Origin: Haloferax denitrificans ATCC 35960
Lineage (GTDB): Archaea; Halobacteriota; Halobacteria; Halobacteriales; Haloferacaceae
Direction of reading: 5' to 3'
Length of the DNA: 64,000 bases
NCBI RefSeq assembly: GCF_000337795.1
Contig: NZ_AOLP01000001.1
Span: 372,001-436,000, forward strand
Shown here: positions 34,602 to 42,975 of the stretch, piece after piece
How positions within the stretch are numbered: position 1 is the stretch's first letter
Layout: the number at the start of each line of letters is the position of its first letter
The notes under the pieces: model-generated
What the model was told of the DNA's origin: nothing
What the model saw: the letters and a program-made list of their open reading frames with translations, nothing else
Database searches by the model: none
Position numbers and translations under genes: made by a program

Positions 34602-35063
34602 ATGTTCGACACCATCGTCATCGCCACCGACGGCTCGGCGAGCGTCCGCCGGGCGGTCAGCGTCGCCGTCGACCTCGCAGAGCGGTTCGACGCGTCGGTC
34701 CACGCGCTGTACGTCATCGACGCCGGCGACGTGGAGACCGCGCCCGAGCGACTCCGCGACGAGATGCGCGACGCGCTCACCGAACGCGGCGAGGAGGCGC
34801 TCGCCGAGGTCGAGGCCGCGACCGACCGCGAGGTGACCGTCGCGGTGCGGGAGGGCCGCCCCGCGGCCGAGATTTCGAACTACGCCCGCGAGGTGGACGC
34901 CGACGCCGTCGCCATGGGCACCCGCGGCCGACACGGCGAGAACCGCTTTCTCATCGGGAGCGTCGCCGAGCGCGTCGTCCGGACCTGTCCGGTGCCGGTG
35001 CTGACGGTCCGCCAGTTGGAGGAGGGGACGACGGACTCCCTGCTGAGCGACGAGGCCGCCTGA
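34602..35063 (+). CDS. UspA-type universal stress protein, ATP-binding class
   Basis: A 153-residue protein with MFDTIVIATDGSASVRRAVS at the start and an intact ATP loop, GTRGRHGENRFLIGSVAERV (G-x2-G-x9-G-S). GGTTTTATGCC is 27 nt before ATG 34602, so a leaderless transcript is likely. It is the third Usp-fold gene in 2 kb. It probably responds to stress or energy state in the cytoplasm. Confidence 0.9.
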   Translation: MFDTIVIATDGSASVRRAVSVAVDLAERFDASVHALYVIDAGDVETAPERLRDEMRDALTERGEEALAEVEAATDREVTVAVREGRPAAEISNYAREVDADAVAMGTRGRHGENRFLIGSVAERVVRTCPVPVLTVRQLEEGTTDSLLSDEAA

Positions 35064-35118
35064 GCGACGAGGCGACCGAATCGGGAGGAGTTTTCCCCGT
35101 CGCGCCCGAGTTCGGCGT

Positions 35119-36381
35119 ATGGAAGACGAGCTCATCGACAGTTCTCGGCTCTCGCTCCCCCGCAAGTCCGTGCTCCCCGGAGCCGGATTCTTCTACCCCG
35201 ACGAATTCGACGAGGAACGCGCCGAAGAGCGCGCCAAGGAGAAACTCGAAGACGCCTCGGTCGCGGTCGTCACCGACACCGACGCCGACGGCCTCGGCTG
35301 TGTCGCCCTCCTCCGGGAGGCGTACGACGCCGCCCTCGACGTGGCCGATTTCGAGGACCGAATCGAGGAGAAACTCGCAGACGACGAGGGCGACGACGAA
35401 GACGAAGACGACGAACCCGCCCTCGCCGAGGACGACGACGAAGAGCGTCCGAAATCGCCGGTCGCGCTGATGGGGTCGAGCCCGTACTCGCTGGAAGACG
35501 ACCTCCAGCGCGTCGCCGACTACGCCCCCGAGGGCGTCGAGGTGTACGTCTGCGACCTCTGTCCGGACAAGTTCGAGTACGTCGAAGAGGAGCTCGCCGC
35601 GCTCGTCGAGACGGCGGGCGAGATTCACTGGTACGACCACCACCAGTGGAAGCCGGAGGTCGCCGAGGCGGTCCGCGAGGCCGGCGTCGACCTCGTCGTC
35701 GGCGAGTCCGACGAGGAGTGTTCGACCGACGTGACGCTCCGCGAACTCGACTACGAGTTCGACGAGCGGTTTTCGGAGCTCGCGGCGGTCACCCGCGACC
35801 ACGACCTCTGGCTGAACGAAGACGAGCGGAGTCAGGACCTCGCGGACTACGCCTACTGGACCTCGAAAGAGGAGTACGTCGCCGTCGTCGGCGCGTACGG
35901 CGCGGACCTCCCGCCGGTCGTCGAGGAGTACATCGCCCACCGCCGCGTCGAAAAGGAGAACCTCATTCAGGCCGCCGTCGACCGCGCCGACCTGAAGACC
36001 GTCGGCGACTGGACGGTCGGCGTCACCTACGGCCGGTGTTCGCAAAACGAGGTCGCCGACGCCCTCCGCGAGGCGGGCGCGGACGCGGCGGTCGTCGTCA
36101 AGCCCGCCGGGAGCGCCTCCATCCGCGGCTCCGACGACTTCGAGCGCTGTCACGAGGTCGCCGACCTCGTCAACGGCGGCGGCCACCCGAAGGCCGCCGG
36201 CTGTAAGCCCGATATCTACGACGACATGCTCGACTACGCCCACCACTGGACGACGCAGGGCGCGACGACGAAGCGCGTCATCCTCCGAGCGTTCGAACAG
36301 GTCGCCGACGCGGTCGAGAAGGCGGAAGCGGAAGCCGCGGCCGACGACGAGGACGACGAAGGCGTCGAGACCGAGCGCTAA
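35119..36381 (+). CDS. DHH-family phosphoesterase (RecJ-like)
   Basis: A 420-residue protein with D53-x-D55-x-D57 (VVTDTDADGLG), the name motif D173-H174-H175 (WYDHHQW) and a DHHA1 motif near the end (GGGHPKAAGC). An acidic insertion (about 90-120, EDEDDEPALAEDDDEE) and an acidic C-terminal tail are haloarchaeal features. The family includes RecJ exonucleases and small-nucleotide phosphodiesterases; manganese-dependent cleavage of single-stranded nucleic acid is the best guess. ATG 35119. Confidence 0.87.
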   Translation: MEDELIDSSRLSLPRKSVLPGAGFFYPDEFDEERAEERAKEKLEDASVAVVTDTDADGLGCVALLREAYDAALDVADFEDRIEEKLADDEGDDEDEDDEPALAEDDDEERPKSPVALMGSSPYSLEDDLQRVADYAPEGVEVYVCDLCPDKFEYVEEELAALVETAGEIHWYDHHQWKPEVAEAVREAGVDLVVGESDEECSTDVTLRELDYEFDERFSELAAVTRDHDLWLNEDERSQDLADYAYWTSKEEYVAVVGAYGADLPPVVEEYIAHRRVEKENLIQAAVDRADLKTVGDWTVGVTYGRCSQNEVADALREAGADAAVVVKPAGSASIRGSDDFERCHEVADLVNGGGHPKAAGCKPDIYDDMLDYAHHWTTQGATTKRVILRAFEQVADAVEKAEAEAAADDEDDEGVETER

Positions 36382-36426
36382 CGGCGAAACTGAACTCGAA
36401 ACGCGGCGTCGAAAAACGGGGATCGA

Positions 36427-36855
36427 CTACGCGTCGTCGACGACCCAGCGGTCGGAGTACGTCGTGCCGCAGGTACATTTGGCGTAGGCGTGGACCACGT
36501 CGCCCTCCTCGTAGATGCCGCCGACCTCCTCGTTTTGCGCCTCGGCGAACGAGAAGATGAACTTCACCTCGTGGTTCTCCTCGGCGGCCGCCTCGGGGCA
36601 GGTTCCGCCGCTCAGGTCGTCGTCGATGTCGCCGTCGTTGCCCATGGCGGTCTGGGCGAACTCCATGGCGTCCATGCCCGTCCCGGCCGCGAAGGCGCGG
36701 CGGCCGTCGTCGCCGGGGACGACGAGCACGTAGCCGTTTTCGACTTCGACGCCCATGTTCGGGAGTTTACCCTGGCTGTCGAGGTACTCGTGGGTGAGAT
36801 AGAGCGCCACGTCGTCGAGGCGCTCGCCTGCGAGGTACTCCGTTACCTTGCTCAT
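36427..36855 (-). CDS. DUF5807-like haloarchaeal protein
   Basis: A 142-residue acidic protein: MSKVTEYLAGERLDDVALYL, YVLVVPGDDGRRAFAAGTGM, DDDLSGGTCPEAAAEE and a C-terminal HAYAKCTCGTTYSDRWVVDD. The Cys-x-Cys and the single earlier Cys could bind zinc. I associate it with DUF5807. Function unknown. It converges with the DHH phosphoesterase gene. Confidence 0.82.
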   Translation of the reverse strand: MSKVTEYLAGERLDDVALYLTHEYLDSQGKLPNMGVEVENGYVLVVPGDDGRRAFAAGTGMDAMEFAQTAMGNDGDIDDDLSGGTCPEAAAEENHEVKFIFSFAEAQNEEVGGIYEEGDVVHAYAKCTCGTTYSDRWVVDDA

Positions 36856-36909
36856 ACCCCGCCTAGAGCGGTCGGTGCGTAAAAGCGGCGTGTCTCGGAG
36901 TGCGACCGG

Positions 36910-37347
36910 TCACTCGTCGGACAGGCCGAACTTCTCGGCGATGCTCGAAAGCGAGTCGTTCGGGCGCTCGGTGATGCGGTACACCTGTCGAACCCCGGGA
37001 ACCCGGAGGCCGTACTGGTAGCCGTCGTCCAGTTCGTCGAGTTCGACGGCGTCGCCGTCGGCCCGGTCGTGTTCGCGGCACCACTCGACGAGGCGGTTCT
37101 CGCCGTCGTTCGGGGTGCGCGCGAGGCGCTTGTTGTCGTACGCGCCGCGAATCACGAGCCCCGAGGCGTCGGCCGAGAGGCGGGCGTGATAGGCGGTGCC
37201 GTCGAGGTGAAGGCGGACGAAATCGCCGTCTTCGGCGGTCACGCCGTCGGGAACGCGCAGACAGGGGCGACGGGTGCCGCCGCTCCGGGCGATGTTCGCG
37301 CGGAACGTCTGGACCGACGGATGGTCGGAGGGCAGTTGCTCTGGCAC
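36910..37347 (-). CDS. Conserved haloarchaeal protein (possibly DUF7112)
   Basis: A 145-residue protein predicted as mostly beta: SVQTFRANIARSGGTRRPCL, DFVRLHLDGTAYHARLSADA, LVIRGAYDNKRLARTPNDGE, with a final helix. The N-terminal AbrB-like feel (sheet then GDFVRLHL) hints at a swapped-hairpin or OB-type fold, but this is not secure. It lies 24 bp downstream of the S6e gene on the same strand, so it is probably co-transcribed with that ribosomal protein. Confidence 0.78.
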   Translation of the reverse strand: MPEQLPSDHPSVQTFRANIARSGGTRRPCLRVPDGVTAEDGDFVRLHLDGTAYHARLSADASGLVIRGAYDNKRLARTPNDGENRLVEWCREHDRADGDAVELDELDDGYQYGLRVPGVRQVYRITERPNDSLSSIAEKFGLSDE

Positions 37348-37371
37348 GGGGAAGAGAGGAGTGAGACGGCG

Positions 37372-37773
37372 TTATTCGTCCGCTTCTTCGTCGTCGCCCT
37401 CGCCGAAGGCGGCGGCGACGTCGCCCTCGCCGGCGACGACCTTCGCGTTGATCTGGACGGTCTCGCCGGAGATCTCGCGGCCGCGGACGGTGACGCGCTT
37501 GCGCTCGCCGTCGCGGGACGGCTTGTAGCCGATGCCGTCTTTGGCGAGGATTTCCTTGAGCGCGCCGCCGGGGACGTTGGGGTGCATCGGTCGGCCGGCC
37601 TTGTCCGAACCGCCCGTCAGTTCGAGCGTGAAGCCGTCGAGACCGACGGCCGCGCCGTCGACCTCGTCACCGAGGTCGCGGCCGAGGAATCGGTTTGCGT
37701 CCTGTCCTTCGACGTCGACTTGGTAGGTCGCACCGGAGTCGGGGTCGGCGACGACGACCATGAATTCTGCCAT
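37372..37773 (-). CDS. rps6e: Ribosomal protein S6e
   Basis: A 133-residue protein matching archaeal S6e: [70 protein letters not shown]. It is a component of the small ribosomal subunit. CTTTTTATCC stands about 25 nt before ATG 37773, a strong promoter. It heads a transcript that likely includes the next gene. The acidic tail ([10 protein letters not shown]) is a halophile feature. Confidence 0.95.
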   Translation of the reverse strand: MAEFMVVVADPDSGATYQVDVEGQDANRFLGRDLGDEVDGAAVGLDGFTLELTGGSDKAGRPMHPNVPGGALKEILAKDGIGYKPSRDGERKRVTVRGREISGETVQINAKVVAGEGDVAAAFGEGDDEEADE

Positions 37774-37927
37774 GCGCGGATGAAAACGGTCGCGGATAAA
37801 AAGTACGTCGAAAGCGCGTCTCGGGACCGAACCCACCGAATCGGGACGAAACGGCCGAATTCGGCGTCGTCAGGGAGAACGGAGCGTGCCGGCAAGAGTT
37901 AACATCCGACACAGCGTACACAGTGAC

Positions 37928-38230
37928 ATGAGCAAGGATATCGACACTCGCGGGCCTGTAGACCTCGTCAAAGCCAAATCGCGGGCGCTGGTCGGCCCCG
38001 AGCCGACGGACCTCGTCGAACGACCCCCGGCGGAGTTGGTCGAGCGCCGGACCGAGGCGCTGGTCGAACGCCGGACGGAGACGCTCGTCGAGGCCGAACC
38101 GACGACGCTCGTCGAGCGCGCGCGGTACGAGTGTGCCGCGTGCGGCTACCGCTCGGGCCACGGCGTCTACGAACAGGTCTGTCCGCGGTGCGGCGGGTCG
38201 CTGAAGAACATCGGCGTGGCTCAGGAGTGA
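37928..38230 (+). CDS. Zinc-ribbon protein with Leu-Val-Glu-Arg repeats
   Basis: A 100-residue protein starting at ATG 37928. Residues 10-70 are a degenerate repeat of about 10 residues built around LVERRTEALVERRTETLVE, with a regular Leu-Val-Glu/Lys spacing that predicts a long helix or a stack of short ones. The C-terminus is a rubredoxin-like zinc ribbon, YECAACGYRSGHGVYEQVCP then RCGG, with two Cys-x2-Cys knuckles. It is divergent from S6e. Zinc binding is likely; the role is unknown. Confidence 0.8.
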   Translation: MSKDIDTRGPVDLVKAKSRALVGPEPTDLVERPPAELVERRTEALVERRTETLVEAEPTTLVERARYECAACGYRSGHGVYEQVCPRCGGSLKNIGVAQE

Positions 38231-38233
38231 ACC

Positions 38234-38758
38234 TCAGACGACAGACGCGGTCTCGCCTCCGTCCTCGCCTTCTTCGGCTTCGGCCTCGGCCTCCTCGATA
38301 GACTCCCAGAGCGAACACCAGTCTTCGGAGCCGATGTAGCCCTCGACCTTGGCGCAGGCACCGAAGCCGTCGCCGTTCTTGTCGGGGATGTACTCCGCGC
38401 AGTTGCCGCAGTTCCGCCCCGCCTCCGTGAGCCCCGCCTCGACGGCGTCGTCCGCCTCTTGGAACTTGACCGCCTCCTTCGTGAACAGGTCGTCAGGGTC
38501 CCGTCGCTCGTTCGCCTGCGAGAGCGCGGTCCGGTAGGGTTCGGGGACCGGGCCGCGTTCGAACTCCTCGGCGGAGACGCCCTCCGGGCGCTCCTCGTCG
38601 TGGTCGTCGTCGGCCGCTTCGGTCGTCGCTTCCGTCTCCGACTCTGTCTCCGTTTCCTGCTGGCCGCCGCCCCCACCGAGACAGCCGGCGATTCCCACCA
38701 CCGCACCACTCCCCGCCAGTTCGAGGAACCGTCGCCTCGTTCGGACGAATCGTGCCAT
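38234..38758 (-). CDS. HiPIP-like iron-sulfur lipoprotein, Tat-exported
   Basis: A 174-residue protein. The N-terminus has a twin-arginine signal (RTRRRFLELAGSGAVVGIAG) ending in a lipobox-like AGC, followed by an acidic linker. The C-terminal domain has NCGNCAEYIPDKNGDGFGAC and EDWCSLWE, four Cys spaced as in high-potential iron-sulfur proteins. It would be a folded, membrane-anchored electron carrier outside the cell. I chose ATG 38758. The stop is 3 bp from the stop of the convergent zinc-ribbon gene. Confidence 0.75.
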   Translation of the reverse strand: MARFVRTRRRFLELAGSGAVVGIAGCLGGGGGQQETETESETEATTEAADDDHDEERPEGVSAEEFERGPVPEPYRTALSQANERRDPDDLFTKEAVKFQEADDAVEAGLTEAGRNCGNCAEYIPDKNGDGFGACAKVEGYIGSEDWCSLWESIEEAEAEAEEGEDGGETASVV

Positions 38759-38874
38759 AGCCGGAGCTACGTCACCACGCGGTTTTAGTAAGCGTAGAGT
38801 TACCACGTGTCATGGTATCTTAATCGTCTCAACCGCCCACCGCGGTCTGCGTCAGAAAACGCCTCAGAGAAGGC

Positions 38875-39969
38875 TCAGAACCCGTCTTCCCACCGGAACG
38901 TGCCGTTCCGCTGGACGACCTCGCCGTCGACCTCGATGCGGGAGTCCTCGCTCATGTCGGTTATCATGTCCGTGTGGACCGCAGATTGGTTCCCGTCTTC
39001 GCCCTCCGGGAGGCACGCGCCGTAGGCCCGGCCGACCGCGAGGTGGACGGTGTCGCCCATCTTCTCGTCGAAGAGGATGCTGTCGGTAAAGCGGTCGATG
39101 CCGCGGTTCATGCCGATGCCGAGTTCGCCGAGCCGGCGCGCGCCCTCGTCGGTGTCGAGGATGCCGGCGAGCGCGTCCTCGCCCGCGCCCGCGGAGAAGT
39201 CCACGACTTCGCCGCCCTCGAACGTCAGGCGGACGTTCTCGACGCGCTGGCCCTCCAGCGTCATCGGCACGTCGAAGAACACCTCGCCCTCGACTGCGTC
39301 TTCGACGGGCGCGGTGAACACCTCGCCCGACGGGAGGTTGTGGGAGTCGTAGGCGACCGAGGCCGCGGAGTTGACGGCGGTCCGGCCCTCGATGGACATC
39401 GTGAGGTCGGTGTCCGCCTTGACGATGCGGACCTCCGAGCCGGCGTCGAGCACGTCTTTCATGTTCGCCATCTCGTCGGCGAGCTCCGACCAGTCGCGGA
39501 GAATCGCGTCGTAGACGAAGTCTGCGTACTCCTCGAAGGACATGCCCGCCTGCTGGGCCGCCGCGCGGGTGGGGTGAACCGTCGAGACCCAGTCGGTGTC
39601 CATGCGCGCCTCTTTGACCTCGCTCGTGGCGCGGCCGTAGGCCTGCCGCGTCGCGGTCGGCACGTCGGCGGTCGCCGCCGTGTTGCGGGTGCCGCCGAGG
39701 AAGAGCACCGAGTCGGCGGCCTCGTAGAGGGCGAGTTCGTGTTCGGGAAGTTCGAAGTCGCCGTCGTGCGCGCGGAGGTACGCCCGCTGGACCTCCTCGG
39801 AGGCGTACGTCGTGACGACGTTCGCGCCGCGCTCGCCGAGGGCGTCGGCGACGGCGACCGCGAGGTCGTGGGCCCCCTCGCCGACGGAGACGACCACGTC
39901 GTCGCCGGCCTCGATTCGCGCGCTCCAGTCGACGAGCACCGCGGCGTGCTCGTGGATGCGTTCGTCCAT
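38875..39969 (-). CDS. M29-family aminopeptidase (aminopeptidase T-like)
   Basis: A 364-residue metallopeptidase of the M29 clan: AAVLVDWSARIEAGDDVVVS, FEGGEVVDFSAGAGED with a metal-binding Glu, LGELGIGMNRGIDR, FDEKMGDTVHLAVGRAYGAC and AVHTDMITDM. Two divalent metals would be held by Glu/His/Asp of these motifs. It removes N-terminal residues from peptides in the cytoplasm. A second M29-related gene lies at the right end of the window and is only distantly similar. Confidence 0.9.
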   Translation of the reverse strand: MDERIHEHAAVLVDWSARIEAGDDVVVSVGEGAHDLAVAVADALGERGANVVTTYASEEVQRAYLRAHDGDFELPEHELALYEAADSVLFLGGTRNTAATADVPTATRQAYGRATSEVKEARMDTDWVSTVHPTRAAAQQAGMSFEEYADFVYDAILRDWSELADEMANMKDVLDAGSEVRIVKADTDLTMSIEGRTAVNSAASVAYDSHNLPSGEVFTAPVEDAVEGEVFFDVPMTLEGQRVENVRLTFEGGEVVDFSAGAGEDALAGILDTDEGARRLGELGIGMNRGIDRFTDSILFDEKMGDTVHLAVGRAYGACLPEGEDGNQSAVHTDMITDMSEDSRIEVDGEVVQRNGTFRWEDGF

Positions 39970-40110
39970 ACGCGACCCTCGCGCGGGGCGGTAAAAACGT
40001 CGGCGTCTGCGGGCGCGAAGCCGACCGACCGCGGCCGCGACGCGGACGGTCGCGGCGGGCGGTCCGAGCGTTACAGAACCCTTATCGCCCGATGTCTATC
40101 ATCCACCGCC

Positions 40111-40983
40111 GTGACTTCCATCGCACTCGCCACCGCCGCGGACCTCCCCGGACTCGTCGACGACGACGCCTCGTTTCTCGCGGCGCTCCGGGAGCGCGGC
40201 GTGACCGCGGAACCGGTCGTCTGGTCCGACGAGTCGGTCGACTGGGACGGCTTCGACGCCGTGGTCGTCCGGTCGATTTGGGACTACTACCGGCGTCCGG
40301 CGGCGTATGCCGCGTGGGTCGACCGACTGTCCGACGCCGACTGCGCGGTGTGGAACCCGACGGCGACGCTCGACTGGAACAGCCACAAGTTCTACCTGCG
40401 TGACCTCGCCGACGCCGGCGTCTCGACCCTTCCGACCGAGTACGTCGAACGCGGCGACGACGTGTCCCTCGAAGCCGTCTTCGAGAGGCGGGGCTGGGAC
40501 GAACTCGTCGTCAAGCCCGCCGCGAGCGCGGGCGCGTTCGAGACGAGACAGCTGAGCCGCGCGGAGGCCGCCGCCGCCCAGCCGTGGGTGGACGACCTCG
40601 TGGCGGAGAAAGACGTGCTGGTTCAGGAGTTCGCGCCGGACATCGAAGACGGCGAGTGGTCGCTCGTCTTCTTCGGCGACGAGTTCAGCCATGCGGTCGT
40701 CAAGCGACCCGAACCCGGCGACTACCGCGTCCAAGAGAAACACGGGGGGAGCGTCCACGTCGAGGTGCCGAGCGAGACGCTCCTCGACAACGCTCGGCGC
40801 GTCGTCGACGCCGTCTCGGCCCACCTCGGCGGCGACCCGCCGCTGTACGCCCGCGTCGACGGCGTGGAGCGCGGCGACGACTTCCTCCTCCTCGAAGTCG
40901 AACTCATCGAGCCGGAACTGTTCTTCCGAACCGACGACGACGCCGGCGACCGGTTGGCCGAGGCGCTCTTGGCACGGCTCTGA
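40111..40983 (+). CDS. ATP-grasp ligase-like protein
   Basis: A 290-residue protein of the RimK/glutathione synthetase type: AVVVRSIWDYYRRPAAYAAW, DELVVKPAASAGAFETR (ATP-binding strand), VLVQEFAPDIEDGEWSLVFF and LLEVELIEPELFF with the metal-binding Glu pair. The GTG start at 40111 is preferred because CCCTTATCGC lies about 30 nt before it and MTSIALATAAD is the natural beginning. It forms a carboxylate-amine bond by an acyl-phosphate intermediate; substrates unknown. Confidence 0.85.
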   Translation: MTSIALATAADLPGLVDDDASFLAALRERGVTAEPVVWSDESVDWDGFDAVVVRSIWDYYRRPAAYAAWVDRLSDADCAVWNPTATLDWNSHKFYLRDLADAGVSTLPTEYVERGDDVSLEAVFERRGWDELVVKPAASAGAFETRQLSRAEAAAAQPWVDDLVAEKDVLVQEFAPDIEDGEWSLVFFGDEFSHAVVKRPEPGDYRVQEKHGGSVHVEVPSETLLDNARRVVDAVSAHLGGDPPLYARVDGVERGDDFLLLEVELIEPELFFRTDDDAGDRLAEALLARL

Positions 40984-41076
40984 ACGCGGGGGCGGCTCTA
41001 GGAGTGCCGCCTCGGCGGACGGCCGCGCACGCGCCAAACCACAACCACTACCACCCCCCGCGGACGATGCCGACGC

Positions 41077-41976
41077 ATGCAACTAGGCGTCATCGGCCTC
41101 GGCCGGATGGGGCGCATCGTAGTCGACCGAGTGCTCGATGCCGGGCACGAGGTCGTGGCCTTCGACCTCTCGGCGGAAGCCGTCGCGGCGGCCGCCGACG
41201 CGGGTGCCGAACCCGCAGAGAGCGTCGCCGACCTCGCCGACCGACTCGGCGACGACAAGCGAATCTGGCTCATGGTCCCCGCGGGCGACGCGGTGGACGC
41301 GACGCTCGACGACCTCGACCCGCACCTCGACGGGGACGACGTGGTCGTCGACGGCGGCAACTCCCACTTCGAGGAGTCCGTGCGGCGCGCGGAAGCGTGC
41401 TCGGCGGCCTACCTCGACTGCGGGACCTCCGGCGGTCCCGCCGGTGCCGACCTCGGCTTCTCGCTCATGGTCGGCGGCCCGCAGTGGGCCTACGACGAAC
41501 TGACCCCCGTCTTCGACGCTGTAGCGACCGGCCCGGACGGCCACGGCCACATGGGCGACTCCGGCTCCGGCCACTACGTGAAGATGGTCCACAACGGCGT
41601 CGAGTACGCGCTGATGCAGGCGTACGGCGAGGGCTTCGAACTGCTCGCCGAGGGCCGCTACGACCTCGACCTCGAATCGGTCGCCAAGACGTGGAACAAC
41701 GGCGCGGTCATCCGCTCGTGGCTCCTCGAACTCTGCGAGGAGGCGTTCCGCGAGGAGGGGAGCGACCTCGGCGACGTGGACGACCACATCGCGGGCGGGT
41801 CGACGGGCACGTGGACGGTCCAAGAGGCGCTCGAACAGGAGGTCCCGGTCCCGCTCATCTATCAGTCGCTCGCCGAGCGGTTCGGCTCCCGCGCCGACGA
41901 CCGGTTCTCCCGCCGCCTCGCTAACCGGCTCCGCTACGGCTTCGGCCGCCACGAGGTCGCGCGGAAAGACGACTGA
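41077..41976 (+). CDS. gndA: 6-phosphogluconate dehydrogenase, decarboxylating
   Basis: A 299-residue short-form 6PGDH. N-terminal Rossmann motif QLGVIGLGRMGRIVVDRVLD, substrate motif DCGTSGGPAGADLGFSLMVG, catalytic Lys region YVKMVHNGVEYALMQAYGEG. The short family without the C-terminal tail is typical of archaea and is mostly NAD-dependent. It converts 6-phosphogluconate to ribulose 5-phosphate in the oxidative pentose phosphate pathway; a Haloferax homologue is known to act there. The NAD preference is inferred from family. Confidence 0.9.
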   Translation: MQLGVIGLGRMGRIVVDRVLDAGHEVVAFDLSAEAVAAAADAGAEPAESVADLADRLGDDKRIWLMVPAGDAVDATLDDLDPHLDGDDVVVDGGNSHFEESVRRAEACSAAYLDCGTSGGPAGADLGFSLMVGGPQWAYDELTPVFDAVATGPDGHGHMGDSGSGHYVKMVHNGVEYALMQAYGEGFELLAEGRYDLDLESVAKTWNNGAVIRSWLLELCEEAFREEGSDLGDVDDHIAGGSTGTWTVQEALEQEVPVPLIYQSLAERFGSRADDRFSRRLANRLRYGFGRHEVARKDD

Positions 41977-41978
41977 CG

Positions 41979-42045
41979 CGGTCGCGAACCGGCCTGCTAC
42001 GGCCGTGAACTGACCCGCTTCTGCGGTCGTGAACTGACGCGGTTG
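41979..42045. repeat. Degenerate 21-24 bp tandem repeat
   Basis: Three units share GGTCGYGAACYG: GTCGCGAAC at 41981, GCCGTGAACTGACCCG at 42002 and GTCGTGAACTGACGCG at 42026. They follow the gndA stop directly. The function is unknown; possibly a slippage remnant. Confidence 0.4.
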
Positions 42046-42205
42046 TCCCCGTCGAACCGCCTTCGGGTCGGCCGTGGCGGACGCCGTGCGCGCCCTCGAT
42101 ATTGTGGGAACCCCCGCGAGACCCGCGTTTCGGGGGCGAAATCGACCGCCCGCGGGTGCCGCCACAATCACAATTTCCTTAACCCCTCCCTCCATATCCG
42201 CCGGT

Positions 42206-42787
42206 ATGGCAGTCATCAGTCTGGTGGGTGTCGGGGCCGGTTTGGTCCTGGTACTCCTCGTCGTCGCCCTGCACTACTCGAAGGGCACCGGCTGGGAGCC
42301 GACCGCCGACATCACACAGGAGGTCCTCGAACGCCGCGCGGCGACCGTCGCAGAGACCGACTTCCCCGAGCCGATGAACCGCTCTATCGGGGGCGGCGGC
42401 GGCGTCGCCGCGGTCGGAGCCGGCGAAGAGGGCGCCGAACTCGAAGGCGAGGAAGCGGAGGAAGAACCAAGCCCCGCCGACATGCCCGAAGACGAAGTCG
42501 AGTACTTCGAAGTCGAGTTCGTCAAGCAGGGCGAGACCATCGAACTGGCGAGCAACGAGACGGTGCTCGACCAGGGCGAAGACGCCGGGATGGACCTCCC
42601 GTACGCCTGCCGGCAGGGTTCGTGCGTCTCCTGTGCCGCGAAGATTACCAACGGCCCGGCCGAAGAGTACATCACGCACCACACCCAGGAGACGCTCTCC
42701 GACGAGGAGATGGACAACGGCTACACGCTCACCTGCGTCGCCTACCCGAAGGCCGACTTCGCCATCGAGACCGGCGAAGCGCCGTAA
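42206..42787 (+). CDS. Membrane-anchored 2Fe-2S ferredoxin
   Basis: A 193-residue protein. Helix 3-22 (VISLVGVGAGLVLVLLVVAL) is a membrane anchor. Residues 70-98 form a very acidic linker. The plant-type ferredoxin domain has cluster ligands C135, C140, C143 (YACRQGSCVSCAAK) and C177 (LTCVAYP). Most haloarchaeal ferredoxins are soluble; this one is tethered and probably passes electrons to or from a membrane enzyme. CCTTAACC about 28 nt before the ATG is a likely TATA element. Confidence 0.88.
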   Translation: MAVISLVGVGAGLVLVLLVVALHYSKGTGWEPTADITQEVLERRAATVAETDFPEPMNRSIGGGGGVAAVGAGEEGAELEGEEAEEEPSPADMPEDEVEYFEVEFVKQGETIELASNETVLDQGEDAGMDLPYACRQGSCVSCAAKITNGPAEEYITHHTQETLSDEEMDNGYTLTCVAYPKADFAIETGEAP

Positions 42788-42975
42788 CGCGCCGAACCGC
42801 AACCACCCACCGTTTCTCGCGACGCCACCCGCTCCGGTGAGCCGCGGTCGCCGCTCGTGCGGACGGCCGCCCCGTCGCGACTCGACCAGTCGCGCTCGTC
42901 CGGTGCCGGGACGCACCCACGTTCGAAGACGCTAATCGACGGTTTCAAACGGTCTCCGCGAGTCTCACCTGTTCA

